Assembly (NCBI GenBank): GCA_030148365.1
Contig: JASBTO010000168.1
Span: forward strand, 1 to 7,802
Origin: Kangiellaceae bacterium
Lineage (GTDB): Bacteria > Pseudomonadota > Gammaproteobacteria > Enterobacterales > Kangiellaceae
Length of the DNA stretch: 7,802 nt
Reading direction: 5' to 3'
The number at the start of each line of letters is the position of its first letter. The first letter of the stretch is position 1. The position numbers and the translations under genes are program-made. Under the pieces are notes generated by a model. The model was not told the origin of the DNA and did not search any database. It saw nothing but the letters and a program-made list of their open reading frames with translations. Shown piece after piece: positions 1 through 6,473 of this stretch.

Positions 1-1331
1 GCGCTCATGCCGCCAATCAGATTACGAACGTCCCGGAAGCCCTTGCGCTTGAGAATACTGACACCGAGTCCCGCGCGATGGCCCACGCCGCAGGTTACCG
101 CGACAGGCTTGTCGGGCTCGAGGTCGAGCTTGTCGAGTTCATCTGCCAGATAGCCGACATAGAGATTTTTGGCACCCTTGATATGGCCCGAAGCAAACTC
201 GTCTGGCTCGCGGACATCGACTACCTGGAAGTCGTCACGCTGCTCGTGCAACTCAGCCGGCGTAATCACCCGTGAATGTTGTATCGGCTGACCGGATTTT
301 CGCCAGGCGGGAAAGCCGCCGGCCAGGGCACCGACGACGTTATCGAGACCGATCCGGGCCAGGTGTGTCGTCGCCGTCACAATGTCCTCCTGCCGATCGG
401 TAAGCAGCACAATGGCGTCATCTTCCCCGGCCACCCAGCCGCCGAATACGGGCACGCCGCCGAGCCAGATACTGTAGGCGTCTTCGACATATCCCCCCGC
501 GAAAGCTTCCGGCTCCCGGGTATCGTAAAGCAGTGCTTTTCCCATGCGTTTGGAAAATGCTTCGGCATCAAAGACCCTGACCGAAGCCGGCGGACGGGCC
601 GGCGGCTTGCCGCCTTCGAGATTGACCCGCTCCATGATACGAAAGTACGGCGGGCGGGGAATCCGCTCTCCGCCCTTGTCCCGGGCGAAGGTCTCGCGAT
701 CTTTGGTGAACACGACGTTGTACTGTTTCTCTTCGCCGAGGGTCGACATCGGCCGCTCGGCCATGCCGCTACCGCAGACCGAACCGGGGCCGTGGGCCGG
801 CATGACGAGCGCACTGTCACCCAGGCCGGCAAGCTTGTCGTGTACGGAGTCATACAGAAGGCCGGCATTTTCAACGGACTTGGACTCGTCGGGCAGATCC
901 GTGCGACCCGTTTCACCGAAAAACAGCGTGTCGCCGGTAAAAATACACCAGGCGTCATCGGATTTATCCGTGAACACTGCGTAGCACATGCTTTCCGGGG
1001 TGTGCCCCGGCGTACTCAGCGCTTTGATCCGCAAACTGCCGAATTCCAGCACCTCGCCATCCTTCAGACGAATATCGCCGCGGCCAAAGCACTCGTGGGT
1101 ACCATTGACCACCTTGGCACCGGTGACCTCCGCCAGCCAGGCCGAGCCCATGACGAAATCTTCCTGACGGTGAGTCTCGAAAATATGAGTGATGCGGGCG
1201 CTCATTTCCCGAGCCTTGTTCAGGTAGATATCCGCATCCCGGCGCGGATCCACCACCAGAGCGCAGTCACCGTCGGCGAGAACATAGGCAAAGTGGGCGA
1301 TACCCGGGGTTTCGATTCGTTCCAGTTTCAT
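1..1331 (-). CDS. MBL-fold persulfide dioxygenase-like protein fused to two rhodanese domains (CstB-like), 3' end off the window
   Basis: 443 codons are open from ATG (1331-1329) to the left edge; an AGGGAGG ribosome site (1338-1344) lies 6 nt upstream. Residues about 1-235 form a metallo-beta-lactamase fold: ETHRQEDF (52-59), TPGHT (H110), FTGDT (D134), MPAHG (H180). Two rhodanese-like domains follow. The first (about 250-355) has no cysteine in its active-site loop, so it looks inactive. The second (about 356 on) has VDVREPDEF and the loop CGVGHR with candidate catalytic Cys414. The read ends just after the typical terminal IGGM, so only a short tail is missing. Staphylococcal CstB has this architecture and oxidises persulfides to thiosulfate; that activity is inferred here. 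The usual HxHxDH motif reads HRQEDF: H54 and D58 are kept, but Q56 and F59 replace histidines. H54, H110 and D134 match the three iron ligands known for ETHE1. It is the last visible gene of a sulfur operon, 15 nt after the permease half. Confidence 0.9.
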   Translation of the reverse strand, partial: MKLERIETPGIAHFAYVLADGDCALVVDPRRDADIYLNKAREMSARITHIFETHRQEDFVMGSAWLAEVTGAKVVNGTHECFGRGDIRLKDGEVLEFGSLRIKALSTPGHTPESMCYAVFTDKSDDAWCIFTGDTLFFGETGRTDLPDESKSVENAGLLYDSVHDKLAGLGDSALVMPAHGPGSVCGSGMAERPMSTLGEEKQYNVVFTKDRETFARDKGGERIPRPPYFRIMERVNLEGGKPPARPPASVRVFDAEAFSKRMGKALLYDTREPEAFAGGYVEDAYSIWLGGVPVFGGWVAGEDDAIVLLTDRQEDIVTATTHLARIGLDNVVGALAGGFPAWRKSGQPIQHSRVITPAELHEQRDDFQVVDVREPDEFASGHIKGAKNLYVGYLADELDKLDLEPDKPVAVTCGVGHRAGLGVSILKRKGFRDVRNLIGGMS

Positions 1332-1346
1332 CACAAACCTCCCTGT

Positions 1347-1757
1347 TCAATCCTGAAGTAAAAATCGCCACAGCAGCATGCCGGTCAACATGCTCACCAC
1401 GAATACCACCGCGGCTCCCGAGAAAGCGGCCAGCGCGGTCAGACCCGGCCCTGGACAAAATCCCGCAAGGCCCCAACCGATCCCGAAAATGGCGGCACCT
1501 GCAACCAGCTTGACGGTAATGCGATCCTTGTCCGGTTGCTTGAATTCGTCCCCTGCCACAGGCTTCTGGCGGCGAAGGGACAACTGGTAGACGGGCAGGG
1601 CGACCAGCAAGGCACCGGCAAAGACCAGGGCCAACGTCGGGTCCCACTGCCCGGCCACATCCAGAAAGTTCAACACCTTCGCGGGGTTGACCATCCCGGA
1701 GACCGCAAGGCCGAGACCGAACAAAATGCCACAGAACAACGGGATCAGGATTTTCAT
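1347..1757 (-). CDS. YeeE/YedE-type sulfur permease, second half (DUF6691-like, PmpB-type)
   Basis: A 136-aa membrane protein with about four hydrophobic segments. It carries GLAVSGMVNPAKVLNFLD (15-33), WDPTLALVFAGA, and GIGWGLAGFCPGPGL (92-106). These are hallmarks of the small C-terminal-half proteins that pair with YeeE/YedE permeases. Cys9 and Cys101 are the only cysteines; YeeE-family thiosulfate transporters are known to pass substrate along conserved membrane cysteines, so Cys101 in FCPGPG is a likely substrate-contact residue (inference). I chose ATG at 1757 because it overlaps the upstream stop as ATGA (1757-1754) and has AGGTAGG upstream; a GTG two codons earlier is possible. The overlap suggests translational coupling and equal production of both halves, in keeping with a heteromeric transporter. 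The substrate cannot be told from sequence: thiosulfate or another sulfane-sulfur compound fits the neighbouring persulfide enzyme best. Confidence 0.88.
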   Translation of the reverse strand: MKILIPLFCGILFGLGLAVSGMVNPAKVLNFLDVAGQWDPTLALVFAGALLVALPVYQLSLRRQKPVAGDEFKQPDKDRITVKLVAGAAIFGIGWGLAGFCPGPGLTALAAFSGAAVVFVVSMLTGMLLWRFLLQD

Positions 1758-2191
1758 GACCACCTACCTACATGCCGGACAAGATAAACCGTCAACAGAG
1801 CCGTCGAAAAAAAGATAATGGTCGCCAGCACAGAACGTTTGGACAGACGGGCGACACCACAAATCCCGTGACCCGCCGTGCAGCCCGAACCCATGCGGGT
1901 GCCGAGGCCGACCAGAAATCCGCCGACGGCGAGGAGTATCAAAGATGAGGGCGCATCGACCCGCATGATGTGACCGGTCACAGCGGTATAGATGATGGCG
2001 CCAAGCCAGAGTCCGACGATAAAGGCAGCCCGCCACTGAATTTCCTCGCGATCGCGGGTGAAAAGTCCCGCGGTAATACCGCTCAGCCCTGAAATGCGGC
2101 CCGCCAGCAAAAACAACAGGCCGGCGGAAAGACCGATGAGAAGGCCGCCGCCAAGGCCCGCCCAGGGCGTGAATTCCGTGACGTTTACCAT
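1754..2191 (-). CDS. YeeE/YedE-family sulfur permease, first half (PmpA-type)
   Basis: A 145-aa inner-membrane protein, first gene of the sulfur operon. It has about four hydrophobic helices, the LAGRISGLSGITAGL segment (29-43), and the family signature GLGTRMGSGCTAGHGICG (95-112) with Cys104 and Cys111. YeeE/YedE proteins import sulfur compounds such as thiosulfate through cysteine-lined pores. Full-length members carry two homologous halves; here the second half is the next gene, overlapping by 4 nt. The ATG at 2191 is chosen because an AAGGGAA ribosome site (2197-2203) sits just upstream and the first hydrophobic helix follows directly. The same frame stays open further upstream, but that extension reads as leader, containing the promoter and no membrane-type sequence. 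The ribosome site lies inside a possible hairpin (2197-2223). I am confident of the family and unsure of the transported species. Confidence 0.9.
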   Translation of the reverse strand: MVNVTEFTPWAGLGGGLLIGLSAGLLFLLAGRISGLSGITAGLFTRDREEIQWRAAFIVGLWLGAIIYTAVTGHIMRVDAPSSLILLAVGGFLVGLGTRMGSGCTAGHGICGVARLSKRSVLATIIFFSTALLTVYLVRHVGRWS

Positions 2192-2196
2192 GACTA

Positions 2197-2223
2197 TTCC
2201 CTTCCATGACAATATTAAGGGAA
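2197..2223 (-). promoter_or_regulatory. Leader hairpin that pairs with the permease ribosome binding site
   Basis: On the minus strand TTCCCTT (2223-2217) and AAGGGAA (2203-2197) are perfect 7-nt complements separated by 13 nt. The 3' arm is the Shine-Dalgarno sequence of the first permease gene, 5 nt before its ATG. In mRNA the pairing would hide the ribosome site. The pairing is seen in the sequence; any control role is inferred. The stem is short and could be chance. Confidence 0.4.
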
Positions 2224-2240
2224 CCGGACAGGCTCCCTCT

Positions 2241-2252
2241 GACGAAGTCGTC
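2241..2252. promoter_or_regulatory. Inverted repeat GACGA-AG-TCGTC next to the -10 box (operator candidate)
   Basis: The arms are perfect 5-bp complements with a 2-bp spacer. The dyad begins 3 bp downstream of the proposed -10 box of the sulfur operon, so it covers the likely transcription start, where a repressor would block initiation. Persulfide-sensing repressors such as CstR, BigR or SqrR commonly control genes of this type, but I do not recognise this sequence as one of their known sites. Confidence 0.35.
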
Positions 2253-2255
2253 TCT

Positions 2256-2285
2256 AATATACCGGTGGTCCGGGGCCAGGCGCAA
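2256..2285 (-). promoter_or_regulatory. Candidate sigma-70 promoter of the sulfur operon
   Basis: On the minus strand TTGCGC (2285-2280) and TATATT (2261-2256) are separated by 18 nt. This leaves a leader of about 55-60 nt before the permease ATG. The -35 box starts 4 nt past the stop codon of the upstream membrane-protein gene, and I see no terminator between them, so some read-through is possible. The -10 match is good and the -35 match moderate. Confidence 0.5.
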
Positions 2286-2289
2286 AGAG

Positions 2290-2694
2290 CTAAAACCAGC
2301 CCTTGAGTAAAGCGGCCACCACGGGACTTGTGCCGACAACCACCAGAACAAGGGGCCAGATGTTGCCCCCTGAAAAGCGGTAGGCTTGCAGTATTTCCTG
2401 CCAGGACTTGCGTTGAATGAAATGCCCGAACGTAAACTCGAATATCAGGGTCAGGCCCACCCAAATCAGGCCAATGGCAATATAGCTTCTCGCCGGTAAT
2501 TGCCCGAACCAGGGCAATGCCAGGCATGCAACCGCGAGGCTCACTGCAGACAGGAGTACGCCGCTGACAAAAAGCCCGGCGGCTTTTCCGAGAAGTAACG
2601 AAAGCACGGATTCCCGAAGGGCTCCATTGGCAATGGCCAACCCGAGTATGACCAGCCAGACCGCCAATGCCTTGCCAATAACCGCAGCTTCCAA
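2290..2694 (-). CDS. Uncharacterised four-helix membrane protein, 134 aa, TTG start
   Basis: I do not know a name for this protein. It has about four hydrophobic segments: residues near 5-20, 32-52, 60-80 and 110-130. Between the last two lies a polar stretch, FGHFIQRKSWQEILQAY, followed by GGNIWPLVL. I recall similar small proteins with NGALRE near the first helix and an E-FGH motif, annotated only as hypothetical. The start is the TTG at 2694: it sits 6 nt after a clear AAGGAG and 20 nt after the stop of the 191-aa gene, and the first helix begins directly after it. The longer open frame upstream overlaps the 191-aa gene and does not read as protein. It is probably co-transcribed with that gene. 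A role in sulfur metabolism is suggested only by position. Confidence 0.75.
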   Translation of the reverse strand: MEAAVIGKALAVWLVILGLAIANGALRESVLSLLLGKAAGLFVSGVLLSAVSLAVACLALPWFGQLPARSYIAIGLIWVGLTLIFEFTFGHFIQRKSWQEILQAYRFSGGNIWPLVLVVVGTSPVVAALLKGWF

Positions 2695-2700
2695 GTCTGT

Positions 2701-2706
2701 CTCCTT
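2701..2706 (-). promoter_or_regulatory. Ribosome binding site that fixes a TTG start
   Basis: AAGGAG on the minus strand lies 6 nt before TTG at 2694, between the stop of the 191-aa gene and the 134-aa frame. No ATG or GTG at suitable spacing competes with it. Confidence 0.7.
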
Positions 2707-2714
2707 CAGGCGAC

Positions 2715-3290
2715 TTATTCCGCGATTTTTGCCAATGTCGTCAACGAGAGATAGCCGACGAACCAAATCAACCAGAACACTGCGAAAAACCCATGGTAGC
2801 GCCGGCTGGCTGTGGCAATGCCTATGGAGGTCAAAACAAGCAGTACCCCAACGAATACAAAATAATGTTGTGGAACTTCCCTCAAGCTGACGGCTCCTTT
2901 CAGTAAGGTCTCCGGAATGTCGATGCACCAGGCAACCCCCAGAATCCCGAAAAACCATCGACGATTCGAAAAGAACTGCTTTTCAAAATCAAAGTCCGCC
3001 GGGAAGTCCCACGGGTACAAAAGCGACGCAAGAAGAAAAAGGAAAATCGCATACAAGACGACAAACATGAATTGAAAGAAAGTCCAGCTGTCCTGACCGC
3101 TCCACCAGAACATACCCCACCAGACGCCGATAACGTAGGTAAGCACATTCACAGCCCAAAGCAGATGGACCCAGTAGGGCTTGATGGTTGCGCGCATATG
3201 GATCGATTTGCTGATCCCGACCAGCACGTGCGTAATCGCGAGACCCATGACGACCGAAAGTAAAACACCGAGGTACTCGAATAACGACAT
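2715..3290 (-). CDS. Uncharacterised multi-pass membrane protein, 191 aa
   Basis: Not a family I can name. The protein has about six hydrophobic segments: near residues 5-25, 42-62, 70-92, 112-128, 142-160 and 167-185. It begins MSLFEYLGVLLSVVMGLAIT, and an N-terminal FEYLGVLLS--MGLAITH pattern recurs in bacterial proteins annotated as hypothetical (from memory). Aromatic residues are dense (GVWWGMFWW, NRRWFF). A soluble loop of about 15 residues around DFPADFDFEKQFF carries most of the acidic charge. The ATG at 3290 is preceded by only a weak GGGGTG, so translation may be modest. It lies downstream of a good promoter candidate (3407-3436) and 20 nt upstream of the 134-aa membrane gene, so the two probably form a transcription unit. 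No catalytic motif is visible. Confidence 0.75.
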   Translation of the reverse strand: MSLFEYLGVLLSVVMGLAITHVLVGISKSIHMRATIKPYWVHLLWAVNVLTYVIGVWWGMFWWSGQDSWTFFQFMFVVLYAIFLFLLASLLYPWDFPADFDFEKQFFSNRRWFFGILGVAWCIDIPETLLKGAVSLREVPQHYFVFVGVLLVLTSIGIATASRRYHGFFAVFWLIWFVGYLSLTTLAKIAE

Positions 3291-3406
3291 AGAAATTCAC
3301 ACCCCGTGGGCACCGATCCCGCAAATCGCCAGTTGGTCGTCCAAGATCGAACAGATCCAGAATGACTGCAGTTTCACCGGGCTATCAATAAATTTTCAGA
3401 GAATAA

Positions 3407-3436
3407 AGTATAAACACGCTTATTATCGGGTTCCAA
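3407..3436 (-). promoter_or_regulatory. Candidate sigma-70 promoter for the 191-aa/134-aa pair
   Basis: On the minus strand TTGGAA (3436-3431) and TATACT (3412-3407) are 18 nt apart. The region is AT-rich compared with its surroundings, and the leader would be about 110 nt. The -10 matches 5 of 6 consensus bases. Confidence 0.5.
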
Positions 3437-3440
3437 TTGG

Positions 3441-3468
3441 CAGGCAAGCGTATCAAGGCGAGTGCCTG
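3441..3468 (-). other. Short inverted repeat after the 267-aa gene
   Basis: CAGGCA (3441-3446) and TGCCTG (3463-3468) are complementary, with a 16-nt loop. It lies 27 nt past the stop of the 267-aa gene and directly upstream of the next promoter's -35 box. A transcription stop would fit the position, but there is no T-run, so it is not a typical intrinsic terminator. Confidence 0.25.
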
Positions 3469-3494
3469 TCACCGGGTCGGAGTTGGGCGCGGGA

Positions 3495-4298
3495 TCAATA
3501 GAGCCCGCCGAATACCTTCGCAAATGAGGCCATAATCTCTGAAACGATTTCACCCGCCCCGGTTCCGGCAAGCAGAATGCCCATGACGTTTACGACCAGC
3601 AGGACAGGCAAGCCGATGAGGTAGGCGCGCTGAACGTATCCCAGGGTGATCCGATCATGCAGCATGCCGAGCACTATAAACACGGCGGGGAGAAGGAAGG
3701 CTGCGGGCATGACCCACACGGGGGTGGCCAGCCAATAGTAATCTGACATGCCGACAATGATCCTGAAGATCGCAGCGGGTAGTACGCTGGCGCTGGCCAG
3801 AATCATCATCCGCTTGTGAAATTCAGGATTGCGGCGCTGTGCGATAGCGGTTCCGTAGAATCCGGCAAAGAGCAACATGCTGTACATGATGAGCTGGCCG
3901 AAGTCTTTCCAGAAGGTCGTGAACTCGTTGGGTTCAACCGCGGCCATCCCGTCGCTGATGCGGACCGAGGCAACGAGAATTCCTGTAAAAACGGTAACGA
4001 CCGCCAGCACCATGCTCAACCCGCCCAGCGTCATGTGCATCCGACGGCGCCCGACGGCGATCAAAAAAGTCTGGATCGGCAGCAACAGGAACCACAGAAA
4101 AAAGGACCAGCCGTGGATGTGGACCGCCAGCGCTGCTTCCGGGTAGACGCCGGCGAGGGCCGGTCTGAAATAGGTGTACGAAAACCCCCAATAAGCCGTG
4201 ATACTCATGGCCAGTGCCAGACCGGAAAAATGCCAATGAGTGGCTGTTGACCGGGATATCGCCCCGGCGGGCTTTACTGCCGCTACTGTTTGCTGCAT
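3495..4298 (-). CDS. Uncharacterised multi-pass membrane protein with a HxHG motif, 267 aa
   Basis: No name is recognised. After a polar N-terminus of about 20 residues there are about seven or eight hydrophobic segments. Conserved-looking features are HIHGWSFFLWF (60-70), LLPIQTFLI, a basic loop RRRMHMTLG with His88, and FHKRMM near residue 160 followed by AAIFR. I recall bacterial hypothetical membrane proteins with the same order: HxHG, W-L-Q, H--LG, then HKR-M. Paired histidines in helices can bind haem, as in DUF2306- or cytochrome b561-like proteins, so an electron-transfer or haem-related role is conceivable but unproven. The ATG at 4298 has a strong AAGGAG 8 nt upstream. The gene stands apart, with 204 bp after it and a 290-bp divergent region before it. 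Confidence 0.8.
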   Translation of the reverse strand: MQQTVAAVKPAGAISRSTATHWHFSGLALAMSITAYWGFSYTYFRPALAGVYPEAALAVHIHGWSFFLWFLLLPIQTFLIAVGRRRMHMTLGGLSMVLAVVTVFTGILVASVRISDGMAAVEPNEFTTFWKDFGQLIMYSMLLFAGFYGTAIAQRRNPEFHKRMMILASASVLPAAIFRIIVGMSDYYWLATPVWVMPAAFLLPAVFIVLGMLHDRITLGYVQRAYLIGLPVLLVVNVMGILLAGTGAGEIVSEIMASFAKVFGGLY

Positions 4299-4519
4299 TT
4301 CTTTCTCTCCTTTTTTGTTTTTGGGTTTCAGCGCCCTTTTCCCGGCCCCAAGCCGTCACTGCTGGCTGTGCGTACAGCGCCGAGAGCCTGTGCGATCCCT
4401 CCAGACTGTACCGGCTCCGAAATAAATGTTCCAGCGCAGGACTTCCCCTCCGAATCACCCCGGAGTCACCTGGCAGTAATGCCGGCTATGTGTTTTTGAA
4501 TCGGCAATGTGGTTTACTG

Positions 4520-4547
4520 GACAGGTAGTCCTGTCACAGGACATGTC
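4520..4547. promoter_or_regulatory. Cluster of three overlapping dyads in the divergent intergenic region (operator candidate)
   Basis: Three perfect palindromic elements overlap within 28 bp: GACAGG-TAGT-CCTGTC (4520-4535), GTCCTGT-C-ACAGGAC (4528-4542) and GACATGTC (4540-4547). Together they give repeated GGACA/TGTCC half-sites. They lie 42 bp before the AsmA start and about 220 bp before the 267-aa gene start on the other strand, so either or both genes could be controlled. A weak -10-like TATATG (4555-4560) follows immediately. The rest of the 290-bp region (4299-4588) holds no gene I can support and no other clear signal apart from the 267-aa gene's ribosome site. Confidence 0.45.
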
Positions 4548-4588
4548 GATGGTCTATATGGAATTCACCAACCGGCGATCTCAATATT

Positions 4589-6445
4589 ATGGCTAAACCC
4601 CTGAAATGGACTCTGGGCTTGCTCCTCTCCCTGGTTCTGCTGATCCTGCTCGCAGCAGGTGCGGCGTTGATATTTTTTCATTCAGAAGCCGGCAAAAATT
4701 TTGTCGAAGACAAGGCCAGTGACGCGCTGGGCCGCGAGTTAAAGATTCAGGGTGATATGGATGTCGATCTGTCATTGACTCCACTTGTCACCCTCACGGA
4801 CATTACACTGGCTAATGCTGGATGGAGTGACTCCCCCTTTCTTGCGGAAGCGGAATCTGTAACTTTTCAACTCGACCTGCAGGCCTTGTTCAGCGGCCAG
4901 ATACTGATGCCGACAGTGACGATAACCAACTCGCAGGCGCTGTTGGAGCGCTCCGATAATGGCGTTCGGAACTGGACATTCTCCTCCGGTGAAAAGCGCG
5001 GGGACGCTGATGATTCACCCCCTGAAATTCGGAAGTTTATTCTGAAAAATGCGAAAGTCCGCTATCAGAACCCGGTGTTTGCCAAAGGGCCCCTCGGAGG
5101 GACTATCGATAACTTGCGCGGCGAACTGGACCGGGAGGCGCGCCATGTTGCGCTCACGGCCGACGGCGAGTTCGAGGGAAAAACCTTCTCCGCAGACCTT
5201 GGTAGTGAATCGGGCACTTCTGGAGATCCTTACCCGCTCAACGGAGCAATCACTCTGGGCGATACTACCGCCCAACTTGGTGGCACGCTCACCGAACCCT
5301 TGTCACTGAAGTCGTGGCAGCTGCAAGTGGCGCTGGACATGCCAGAGCCACACACCTTCGCTTCGCTGCTCGGCTATGACCTCGAGGCTTGGCCCAGGCT
5401 CCGGCTGGAAGCCGCGCTCACTTTCGACAATCAGCTATGGCGCGCCACTGGGATCGACGGTCAACTGGGCGAGAGCGATCTGGGTGGCAGCCTGGCCTAT
5501 TCCTATGCCAAGCCGCTCCCGTCGATTACGGCCGACCTCCATGCCAACAGCCTGGATCTGGAGAAGCTCTCGGCCAATCTCGGCGATGCCGGGGAGGCAG
5601 CCCGCAAACTGTCAGAGCGCCCCTTGCGCAGCATCCGTTTTCCCTCGGAAACGCTGAACAAGGCGAACGTGGAATTGAAATTCGCTGCCCAATCACTGCT
5701 CATCCTGTCAGCGAATCTGCAGAATGTTGTGGTGGAGGCTTCGCTCATGGATGGCCATCTGCAAGGCAGACGCCTGGAGTTCGGGATTGACGGCGGCACG
5801 GTTAACGCCGAAGTTGATATCAAATCCGCAAAGGTGCCCATAGAAATCGCATTCGCCATTGATGCGAACAAACTCGATCTTCGCAAAGTGCTGGCCGGGT
5901 TCGATATCGACAAAGAAGGCTTCGGGGCTATCGACGCCCGGGCGGAATTATCAGGATCCGGCGTTCGCGTGCAGGACTTCCTCGCAACAGCCCAGGGGGA
6001 TGTCACCGCCATCATGGAGTCAGGACGCCTGGACAGTTTGATGGTGCAACTGGCGGGTCAGGGCGTGTTCGCCACCCTTGAAGCGTTCCTCGGTAGCGAG
6101 CGGGCGACGGCCGAACTGCGCTGTCTCGTTGCCGACTGGAAAGTCGGCAAGGGTCTTGCCGAAGTGCAACGCCTTGTTATTGACACCGCCGATACCAAAG
6201 TCGTTGGTGGCGGTCAGGTCAATCTGGTCACGGGTCAGGTTGATCTTGAATTATTACCCCGCGCCAAGGATTTCAGTTTGCTCTCCGCCCAAGCCCCCAT
6301 GCACGTCCGGGGCAGCATTCGGGATCCGGAGCTCTCGGTCGACGGTGACGAGGTAATGAGCTCATTACTGACGCCGGTCGAACTGGGTGACAATGAAGAC
6401 GCCAACTGCCAGCAACTGGCCGCAGCGGCGCGGCGCTCGTTTTAG
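4589..6445 (+). CDS. AsmA-family inner-membrane-anchored envelope protein, 618 aa
   Basis: The protein has one N-terminal membrane anchor (about residues 7-30, LLLSLVLLILLAAGAALIFF) and then a large periplasmic part rich in beta-strand repeats. The start of the periplasmic part (GRELKIQGDMDVDLSL, then VTLTDITLANAGW) is the classic AsmA N-terminal pattern. The C-terminal region, from about residue 454 (SGSGVRVQDFLATAQGDV, then MESGRLDSL and FLGSERATAELRC through LVTGQVDLELLPRAKDFS), matches the AsmA C-terminal domain. The length is typical of the family. AsmA-like proteins are bridge-like proteins implicated in phospholipid movement to the outer membrane and in envelope integrity. No in-frame start exists close upstream, and ATG 4589 has no recognisable Shine-Dalgarno sequence, which is odd for an otherwise intact gene. 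It stands alone and is divergent from the membrane genes. Confidence 0.92.
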   Translation: MAKPLKWTLGLLLSLVLLILLAAGAALIFFHSEAGKNFVEDKASDALGRELKIQGDMDVDLSLTPLVTLTDITLANAGWSDSPFLAEAESVTFQLDLQALFSGQILMPTVTITNSQALLERSDNGVRNWTFSSGEKRGDADDSPPEIRKFILKNAKVRYQNPVFAKGPLGGTIDNLRGELDREARHVALTADGEFEGKTFSADLGSESGTSGDPYPLNGAITLGDTTAQLGGTLTEPLSLKSWQLQVALDMPEPHTFASLLGYDLEAWPRLRLEAALTFDNQLWRATGIDGQLGESDLGGSLAYSYAKPLPSITADLHANSLDLEKLSANLGDAGEAARKLSERPLRSIRFPSETLNKANVELKFAAQSLLILSANLQNVVVEASLMDGHLQGRRLEFGIDGGTVNAEVDIKSAKVPIEIAFAIDANKLDLRKVLAGFDIDKEGFGAIDARAELSGSGVRVQDFLATAQGDVTAIMESGRLDSLMVQLAGQGVFATLEAFLGSERATAELRCLVADWKVGKGLAEVQRLVIDTADTKVVGGGQVNLVTGQVDLELLPRAKDFSLLSAQAPMHVRGSIRDPELSVDGDEVMSSLLTPVELGDNEDANCQQLAAAARRSF

Positions 6446-6473
6446 AGTGTGAAACTCGGCTGATCGCAAGAGT

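Noticed and set aside
276..1361. Plus-strand open frame of 361 codons
   Set aside because: It is antisense to the MBL-rhodanese gene, which carries clear family motifs over its whole length; the plus-strand translation shows no domain and has no convincing ribosome site.
1267..1660. Further minus-strand frames of 126 and 73 aa across the DUF6691-like gene
   Set aside because: They are alternative-frame shadows of a gene with intact family motifs.
2192..2527. Upstream extension of the first permease half to a 257-aa protein
   Set aside because: The added residues cover the promoter, the leader and part of the 134-aa gene in another frame. A strong ribosome site and the first helix mark the start at 2191.
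2695..2958. Upstream extension of the 134-aa protein to 222 aa
   Set aside because: The extension overlaps the 191-aa gene and has no membrane or domain character; the TTG with its ribosome site explains the start.
4214..4528. Plus-strand frames of 61-104 aa upstream of the AsmA gene
   Set aside because: They overlap the start of the 267-aa gene and its ribosome site, and show no recognisable protein features beyond chance hydrophobicity.
5503..6015. Minus-strand frame of 170 aa inside the AsmA gene
   Set aside because: It is a low-complexity, Ser/Arg/Ala-rich shadow of a well-supported coding region.
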